Assembly: GCA_001751085.1 (NCBI GenBank) | Contig: MAXP01000074.1 | Coordinates: forward strand, 1 to 8,616 | Source: Desulfobacterales bacterium C00003060 | GTDB lineage: Bacteria > Desulfobacterota > Desulfobacteria > Desulfobacterales > C00003060 | Direction: 5' to 3' | Length of the DNA: 8,616 nucleotides | In this document: positions 1-3,271 of the stretch, one piece after another | Position numbering within the stretch: position 1 is the stretch's first letter | How the letters are laid out: the number at the start of each line of letters is the position of its first letter | The notes under the pieces: generated by a model | The model's input: only the letters and a program-made list of their open reading frames with translations | What the model was told of the DNA's origin: nothing | The model's database searches: none | Position numbers and translations under genes: made by a program

Positions 1-59
1 TTCAATTCGATAATACACGCTTTTTCGAAAAAAGTGTAAACTGGTGAATGAAGGATGCC
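1..59 (-). mobile_element. MITE-like element, second copy, cut by window edge
   Basis: This stretch is the reverse complement of 2523-2581 with 57 of 59 positions identical (mismatches at 20 and 46). The match stops sharply after GGATGCC at 59, exactly where the complete element at 2523-2730 has its outer boundary. It is therefore the left end of a second copy, in the opposite orientation, whose remainder lies before base 1. It carries the same hairpin at 15-37 (ACAC, T-run, CG, A-run, GTGT). If it is a normal insertion, bases 60-67 (aatggcgt) are its target duplication and should recur about 208 bp upstream. Confidence 0.75.
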
Positions 60-84
60 AATGGCGTATGGTGATGAGAATACA

Positions 85-116
85 ACCTTTGGACCCCTGA
101 ACCTTTGAACCCGTGA
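85..116. repeat. Degenerate octamer tandem repeat
   Basis: Four consecutive 8-base units read acctttgg, acccctga, acctttga and acccgtga, followed by a more decayed unit (acggttac, 117-124). The consensus is ACCYKTGA. The array lies between the MITE end and the folP start, so it is in the folP leader or promoter region. No function is evident. Arrays of this kind may have arisen by replication slippage. Confidence 0.5.
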
Positions 117-140
117 ACGGTTACATGGGCACTGGAGCCG

Positions 141-1046
141 ATGAATATAAATGAGCGAACCGAGTTTGAGTTACAATGTGGACCCTTTTCCGTGACCTTT
201 GGGTCTCGGACTTTAATTATGGGCATCCTAAATATAACACCTGATTCATTTTCAGATGGGTCTCTCTATTTTGATAAGGAAGATGCTGTACCCCACGGGG
301 AAGCCCTGGCGGCAGCCGGGGCTGATATCATTGACATAGGAGGAGAATCATCGCGCCCCTTTTCACGGCCTGTTCCTGCAGAGGAAGAGATTCGACGGGT
401 CGTCCCGGTTATCGAAGATCTTTCCCGTCGTCTCTCGGTTCCCATATCGATTGATACCACCAAAGCCCAGGTGGCTGCACGGGCCCTTGAAGCCGGGGCC
501 GTTATTGTTAATGACATAGGAGCGCTCAGGTTTGATTCCGCCATGGCGGATCTTGTTGCTGATGCAGATGTTCCGGTCGTGTTGATGCACATGAAAGGCA
601 CCCCTAAAACCATGCAGATTAGTCCGCAGTATGAAGATGTGGTTGGGGAAGTTAGAGCCTTTTTGGCTCATGCCATTCACAGGGCTGGAGAAGCAGGAAT
701 TAACCGCAACAAGATCATAGTAGATCCGGGAATTGGGTTTGGTAAGACAGTCACCCATAATTTGTGCCTTATTAAAGATCTTTGGGCATTGCAGTCCCTC
801 GGAGTTCCTGTTCTGATTGGTCCTTCCCGCAAGTCCTTTATTTCAAAGCTTTTGGGTTCCGGGGACGAACGTCGCAAGGCAGGAACACAGGCTGTGGTGT
901 CGGCTGCTGCCTTGAATGGAGCGCACATAGTACGCGTTCACGATGTGGAAGGTACCAGAGAGACCCTGAAGCTTGTGGATGCCATCAGAAACGCAGGGCG
1001 GGTTCATGACCATTTACCGGTCTCGCCCCCAAAGGCCATCCTATAG
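141..1046 (+). CDS. folP: Dihydropteroate synthase
   Basis: Cytoplasmic folate-synthesis enzyme that condenses p-aminobenzoate with 6-hydroxymethyl-7,8-dihydropterin diphosphate to give dihydropteroate; it is the target of sulfonamides. The 301 residues form one pterin-binding TIM barrel with all family motifs: MGILNITPDSFSDG (27-40), SIDTTKA (103-109), VNDIGA (123-128), DPGIGFGK (195-202), GPSRKSF (227-233) and RVHD (265-268). By comparison with the E. coli enzyme, the substrate contacts N31, D105, N124, D195, K231, R265 and H267 are all present. I see no insertion in the first loop of the kind found in sulfonamide-resistant Sul enzymes. ATG 141 is the only start in this frame after an upstream stop at 114. 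GGAG at 134-137 is a close-spaced ribosome site. Length is slightly above typical because of a C-terminal tail. coaX follows after 132 bases. Confidence 0.97.
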   Translation: MNINERTEFELQCGPFSVTFGSRTLIMGILNITPDSFSDGSLYFDKEDAVPHGEALAAAGADIIDIGGESSRPFSRPVPAEEEIRRVVPVIEDLSRRLSVPISIDTTKAQVAARALEAGAVIVNDIGALRFDSAMADLVADADVPVVLMHMKGTPKTMQISPQYEDVVGEVRAFLAHAIHRAGEAGINRNKIIVDPGIGFGKTVTHNLCLIKDLWALQSLGVPVLIGPSRKSFISKLLGSGDERRKAGTQAVVSAAALNGAHIVRVHDVEGTRETLKLVDAIRNAGRVHDHLPVSPPKAIL

Positions 1047-1057
1047 TATTTCGGAAT

Positions 1058-1174
1058 GTGGAATGTGGGGATGCCCTTAAGCCGAAAGGTATCGAAGTTG
1101 TTGATCTCGAAAGTTTGGAGTTTTTTGAGGCAAAGCTAACGGTTTCTGCCGTAAAGGTGCCTGAGTCAGGTTAG
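1058..1174 (+). pseudogene. Short open frame ending just before coaX, possible gene remnant
   Basis: In the folP-coaX gap one frame stays open from about 1010 to a TAG at 1172-1174, four bases before the coaX ATG. From GTG 1058 it would give 38 residues rich in E, V, K and L, including KGIEVVDLESLEFF, which look protein-like. There is no ribosome site before that GTG. The stop-start spacing is what operon neighbours usually show, so this could be the tail of a decayed gene that once stood between folP and coaX. A run of this length without stops can also occur by chance. I cannot assign a family. Confidence 0.2.
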
Positions 1175-1178
1175 AAGA

Positions 1179-1952
1179 ATGTTGCTGGCTATTGATATAG
1201 GAAATACAAATACCGTGATCGGAGTCTATGATGGTGACCGTCTCATTCATCATTGGCGCCTACGAACGGAAAAGGATTCGACCGAGGACGAGTTTCGCCT
1301 GTTGTTCAAAAACCTCTTTTCCCTTGAAGGTGCGAACATAGAGTCAATCAGCGGGACGATTGTCTCTTGTGTGGTTCCCCCAATGATAAGCATCTTTGAC
1401 GGTTTTTGTACCAGATATCTTCATCACCGGCCGCTGTGGGTTGATGCTGCCACATTTACGGAAATGCCCTTACTCTATGATAATCCTAAGGAGGTGGGAG
1501 CGGACCGGATCGTCAATGCCGTTGCGGCCTTTCATAAATACCACACGAGCCTGGTTGTGGTTGACTTTGGCACTGCTACGACATTCGATTGCATTTCACA
1601 GGAGGGTGCCTATTTGGGAGGCGCTATCAGTCCCGGCATACTAATCTCTTCGGAGGCGTTGTTTCAAAAAGCCGCCAAACTCCCTCAGCCAGAGATCTTT
1701 GCCGAACCAAAAACGGTGATTGCCAAGGATACTACCAGCAGCATGAACGCAGGTATCATCTATGGTTATGCAGGTCTTGTAGATGGGATCGTAAGACGAA
1801 TTAAAAAAGAGATGGCTCCATTGCCAAGAGTTATTGCCACGGGTGGGCTTGCCGGACTTATGGCTAAGATGGCAGAGACCATCGAGGCAGTTGAACCACA
1901 TCTAACCCTCGAAGGACTCCGCATCATTTACGACAAGGCCCAAAAGAAATGA
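1179..1952 (+). CDS. coaX: Type III pantothenate kinase
   Basis: Phosphorylates pantothenate to 4'-phosphopantothenate, the first step of CoA synthesis, in the cytoplasm. The 257 residues match the usual CoaX length and the acetate/propionate-kinase-like (ASKHA) fold. The N-terminal phosphate loop is AIDIGNTNTVIG (4-15, with D6). The pantothenate-site motif is VGADR (106-110), with D109 as the expected catalytic base. The second phosphate motif is DFGTATT (129-135), with D129 as the expected monovalent-cation ligand, followed by GGAISPG (147-153) and ATGG (220-223). Start ATG 1179 is preceded only by a weak AGAAG (1173-1177), but the glycine-rich loop begins straight after it, so no other start fits. 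Type III kinases need a monovalent cation and are not feedback-inhibited by CoA (family knowledge). It lies downstream of folP on the same strand and is followed by a clear terminator. Confidence 0.97.
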   Translation: MLLAIDIGNTNTVIGVYDGDRLIHHWRLRTEKDSTEDEFRLLFKNLFSLEGANIESISGTIVSCVVPPMISIFDGFCTRYLHHRPLWVDAATFTEMPLLYDNPKEVGADRIVNAVAAFHKYHTSLVVVDFGTATTFDCISQEGAYLGGAISPGILISSEALFQKAAKLPQPEIFAEPKTVIAKDTTSSMNAGIIYGYAGLVDGIVRRIKKEMAPLPRVIATGGLAGLMAKMAETIEAVEPHLTLEGLRIIYDKAQKK

Positions 1953-2075
1953 AGCAACCGTTCGCAGGGTACGGAATACCGGAACGTAGGCATCCAGCCA
2001 TTTTAAGCAACCATGACAGCACAAGCTGCTTTAAGGCATTGGGTGCCGAAGACAAGCAGTTTTTTTGTCAAAAAT

Positions 2076-2113
2076 AACAAAACCCCATACCCACAAGCAT
2101 GGGGCTTTGTTTT
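2076..2113. terminator. Bidirectional intrinsic terminator
   Basis: Arms AACAAAACCCCAT (2076-2088) and ATGGGGCTTTGTT (2099-2111) pair with one mismatch around a 10-base loop. On the + strand the right arm ends in TTTGTTTT, which serves coaX. On the - strand the hairpin is followed by TTTTGTTATTTTG, which serves the gene at 2191-2478. The site lies between two convergent genes, as expected for a shared terminator. Confidence 0.85.
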
Positions 2114-2190
2114 CGCTCCCTAATATATTAGATCCCACCCGGAACCGAAAATATATGCGTTACTTCGTCTTGATACCCCATTCTACTATC

Positions 2191-2478
2191 TTACTTTTTT
2201 TCCTTTTTGAGGTCGTCAACCTCTTTCTTCAGGTCGTCAACCTCTTTTTTGTACTTATCGATCTCTTGCTTGTCAACGGAAGGCGAAAAATCATCGTCTT
2301 TCTTGGTCTTCCACGTGTCCTTCAATTCGTCAAATCCGAGATAGACTGCCAGCGCACCGCCCGACAGAAGGGCGAACGGAATGGCGCCCGCCAGTAGCAT
2401 CAAGAATTCCTTCCACCATACTACCAGTAAAATAATCCCCAAGATCGCCGCAGCCGCTCCGCCAATTAGTGTCTTCAT
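2191..2478 (-). CDS. Small two-helix membrane protein with coiled-coil tail
   Basis: A 95-residue protein of unknown function. Residues about 4-22 and 25-48 are two hydrophobic segments joined by a short WWKE turn (21-24), rich in Gly and Ala (GGAAAA at 6-11, SGGALA at 39-44), so a tight helical hairpin in the inner membrane is likely. Residues 50-95 are highly charged and end in heptads (KKEVDDL twice, 77-90), predicting a short coiled coil that may dimerise or bind a partner. The heptad comes from a 21-bp DNA repeat. Start ATG 2478 has a consensus AAGGAGG 7 bases upstream (2486-2492), so it is surely translated. A MITE lies just upstream. The shape (two helices, paired tryptophans, Gly-rich second helix) recalls the small magnetosome protein MamI from memory, but no other magnetosome gene is visible. 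I give no function. Confidence 0.85.
   Translation of the reverse strand: MKTLIGGAAAAILGIILLVVWWKEFLMLLAGAIPFALLSGGALAVYLGFDELKDTWKTKKDDDFSPSVDKQEIDKYKKEVDDLKKEVDDLKKEKK
2210..2247. repeat. 21-bp in-frame tandem repeat in coiled-coil tail
   Basis: The 17-mer AGGTCGTCAACCTCTTT occurs at 2210-2226 and again at 2231-2247, a period of 21 bases. Read on the - strand it encodes one heptad (KKEVDDL) twice, so copy-number change would lengthen or shorten the coiled coil by whole heptads without breaking the frame. Confidence 0.85.
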
Positions 2479-2485
2479 GTTACAG

Positions 2486-2492
2486 CCTCCTT
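2486..2492 (-). promoter_or_regulatory. Strong ribosome binding site for the small membrane protein
   Basis: AAGGAGG on the - strand, 7 bases before ATG 2478. It is the best Shine-Dalgarno sequence in the window, which fixes this start and argues that the small gene is real. Confidence 0.9.
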
Positions 2493-2506
2493 ACTTGTTG
2501 TTATAT

Positions 2507-2512
2507 ATTATA
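2507..2512 (-). promoter_or_regulatory. Possible -10 box (TATAAT) upstream of the small membrane protein
   Basis: A perfect TATAAT on the - strand, 28 bases before ATG 2478, in an AT-rich stretch. It ends two bases from the target duplication of the MITE. No convincing -35 is seen 16-18 bases upstream; that position now falls inside the MITE end. If this is the native promoter, its upstream contacts were replaced by the insertion. AT-rich DNA produces such boxes by chance, so support is modest. Confidence 0.35.
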
Positions 2513-2514
2513 TT

Positions 2515-2522
2515 CAAAAATA
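2515..2522. repeat. Target site duplication, left (CAAAAATA)
   Basis: Eight bases directly before the left terminal repeat of the element at 2523-2730, identical to 2731-2738 directly after its right terminal repeat. This is the footprint of a transposition event. Confidence 0.85.
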
Positions 2523-2544
2523 GGCATCCTTCATTGACCAGTTT

Positions 2545-2567
2545 ACACTTTTTTCGAAAAAACGTGT
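2545..2567. repeat. T-run/A-run hairpin inside the element
   Basis: ACAC, six T, CG, six A, one unpaired C, GTGT: a near-perfect palindrome centred on TTCGAA. The copy at 15-37 has the same structure with one substitution. Conservation in both copies suggests it belongs to the element itself, perhaps as a transposase or host-factor site. Confidence 0.6.
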
Positions 2568-2596
2568 ATTATCGAATTGAATGGCGATGTCCAAAC

Positions 2597-2671
2597 TGAA
2601 AATTCGAAATTTGAAATTAGGTAACGCATCTACATCTTTGTGTTTTTCCCAATTTCAAGTTTCAAATTTCA
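2597..2671. repeat. Central imperfect inverted repeat of the MITE
   Basis: The left arm at 2597-2621 (core GAAATTTGAAATTAGG) pairs with the right arm at 2648-2671 (core CCCAATTTCAAGTTTC), with about 22 matches and one bulged base, around a 26-base loop at 2622-2647. Transcribed, it would fold into a long stem. It is the core of the palindromic element at 2523-2730. Confidence 0.7.
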
Positions 2672-2730
2672 CTGCCAAAATACAAGATCAACAAAGTGTA
2701 AACTACTTTTTACTTGTCGTGAAGGATGCC

Positions 2731-2738
2731 CAAAAATA
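2731..2738. repeat. Target site duplication, right (CAAAAATA)
   Basis: Identical to 2515-2522 and directly abuts the right terminal repeat GGATGCC. Joining the flanks through one copy restores a continuous AT-rich spacer between the two - strand genes. Confidence 0.85.
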
Positions 2739-2802
2739 AGCTCAATTTATGTAAAGCTCCCGTAGCATAAGACGAGGACTAAATCAAGCACAAAAATATC
2801 CA

Positions 2803-3138
2803 TCAGTCCCTTTTTCGGTCAAAGATTGATATCACTTTGGCGCTGACAGGGGCATCGTTTTTTCGGGAATCCGTGTCAGAGGGCAAACTCTCGGACTTTG
2901 GTACCTGGGCCCCGCTAACCTCGTTCATTCGGATCCTGCGTCCATTCATAGTAAAATCTTCACCATTGATGTATTCCTCCCTGAGGATCCAAAGCGCCTC
3001 TTTCAAAGGCACTTGAAGCACCAGTAGCTTCACCTGATACCAATCGGACTTTCTGTCAGGCGAGATATCTTCGATACGGGCAAAAAAAGCCGGCTCTTCT
3101 TCACAATAAATCAGGACAATGTCTCCCATGGTTGCCAT
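2803..3138 (-). CDS. Small soluble protein of unknown function
   Basis: 111 residues, no signal peptide or membrane segment. Residues 4-75 look like a compact, mostly beta domain: GDIVLIYCEEEPAFFARIED opens it, followed by a hydrophobic strand (WYQVKLLVLQVPL, 33-45), then WILREEYINGEDFTMNG (50-66). Residues 76-98 are a polar, probably disordered linker (S, D, K, P rich), and the tail AKVISIFDRKRD (100-111) looks like a short conserved peptide, perhaps a docking motif. From memory, proteins of this pattern are common conserved hypotheticals in Desulfobacterota; I know no function. The start is uncertain: ATG 3138 and ATG 3129 (residue 4) are both possible and neither has a Shine-Dalgarno sequence. 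A -10-like box ends 10 bases before ATG 3138, so the mRNA may be nearly leaderless. It is transcribed divergently from the acyltransferase gene. Confidence 0.8.
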   Translation of the reverse strand: MATMGDIVLIYCEEEPAFFARIEDISPDRKSDWYQVKLLVLQVPLKEALWILREEYINGEDFTMNGRRIRMNEVSGAQVPKSESLPSDTDSRKNDAPVSAKVISIFDRKRD

Positions 3139-3147
3139 AGCAGTGTT

Positions 3148-3153
3148 CTTATA
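3148..3153 (-). promoter_or_regulatory. Possible -10 box for the gene at 2803-3138
   Basis: TATAAG on the - strand, with TTGTGT about 19 bases upstream as a weak -35. Transcription would start around 3141, only a few bases before ATG 3138. That would explain why no ribosome site is seen and implies a leaderless or very short leader transcript. Confidence 0.3.
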
Positions 3154-3193
3154 TCACACCATTTTCAAATTGACACAAAAGAAATGTGTGATA
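3152..3193. promoter_or_regulatory. 8-bp inverted repeat spanning the divergent promoters, possible operator
   Basis: TATCACAC (3152-3159) and GTGTGATA (3186-3193) are perfect reverse complements separated by 26 bases. The left arm overlaps the - strand -10-like box and the right arm overlaps the + strand -10 region, with the + strand TTGACA between them. Centre-to-centre spacing is 34 bases, about three helical turns, so a dimeric or tetrameric regulator could contact both arms on one face and control both genes. Confidence 0.35.
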
Positions 3194-3197
3194 ACAT
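3170..3197 (+). promoter_or_regulatory. Probable sigma-70 promoter for the acyltransferase gene
   Basis: Consensus -35 TTGACA (3170-3175), a 16-base spacer, and TAACAT (3192-3197), four of six matches to the -10 consensus. A start near 3204 would leave a leader of roughly 68 bases before the TTG start at 3272. Confidence 0.5.
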
Positions 3198-3260
3198 TCC
3201 AATAGGGTCTGATTGTTCAAATTGTCGCTTGTAACTTACTGTAATTCAAGAAGAGTATTC

Positions 3261-3267
3261 AAAGGAA
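3261..3267 (+). promoter_or_regulatory. Ribosome binding site supporting a TTG start
   Basis: AAAGGAA, with its GGA core five bases before TTG 3272. The next in-frame ATG (3299, residue 10) has no similarly spaced site: the second AAAGGAA at 3278-3284 is 14 bases away. This favours the TTG. Confidence 0.55.
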
Positions 3268-3271
3268 TCCC

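Larger units (their letters stand above)
2523..2730 (+). mobile_element. Complete 208-bp MITE-like non-autonomous element
   Basis: The ends are perfect 11-bp inverted repeats, GGCATCCTTCA (2523-2533) and TGAAGGATGCC (2720-2730). A second perfect 12-bp inverted pair lies inside, AGTTTACACTTT (2540-2551) and AAAGTGTAAACT (2693-2704). A third, imperfect pair of about 25 bases is at 2597-2621 and 2648-2671. Perfect 8-bp direct repeats flank the whole. It encodes no protein, so it must have been moved by a transposase supplied elsewhere. Eight-base duplications occur in several IS families (for example ISL3, IS66 and IS1595); I cannot choose among them. A second copy in opposite orientation ends at base 59, with 57/59 identity over the shared part. 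It fills most of the 324-base gap between the two small - strand genes; without it and one duplication copy the gap would be 108 bases. Confidence 0.85.

Noticed and set aside
363..758. Long open frame of 131 codons on the - strand inside folP, plus another at 266-613.
   Set aside because: Both lie wholly inside the well-supported folP gene and show no recognisable domain; they are frame shadows.
141..1046. Considered whether folP next to mobile DNA is an acquired sulfonamide-resistance gene.
   Set aside because: It has ordinary housekeeping DHPS motifs, no Sul-type loop insertion, and lies beside coaX; the nearby element is a small MITE without cargo.
1959..1986. Small hairpin just after coaX (CGTTC...GAACG around GGTA...TACC).
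   Set aside because: The stems are short and no T-run follows; the far better hairpin at 2076-2113 explains termination.
1069..1995. GGATGCC at 1069-1075 and GGCATCC at 1989-1995 looked like further MITE ends flanking coaX.
   Set aside because: Only the outer 7 bases match, the two sites point the wrong way round for a single element, and the same 7-mer also occurs inside coding sequence (folP near 976 and the peptidase gene near 7004).
2693..2730. AAAGTGTAAACT...TGAAGGATGCC first looked like a third, degenerate copy of the repeat seen at 1-59.
   Set aside because: It is the right end of the complete element at 2523-2730, as shown by the matching left end in inverted orientation and the 8-bp flanking duplications.
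2733..2760. Possible terminator for the - strand gene at 2803-3138 (AGCT...AGCT followed by TATTTTT).
   Set aside because: Only a 4-bp self-complementary stem pairs, which is too weak to call.
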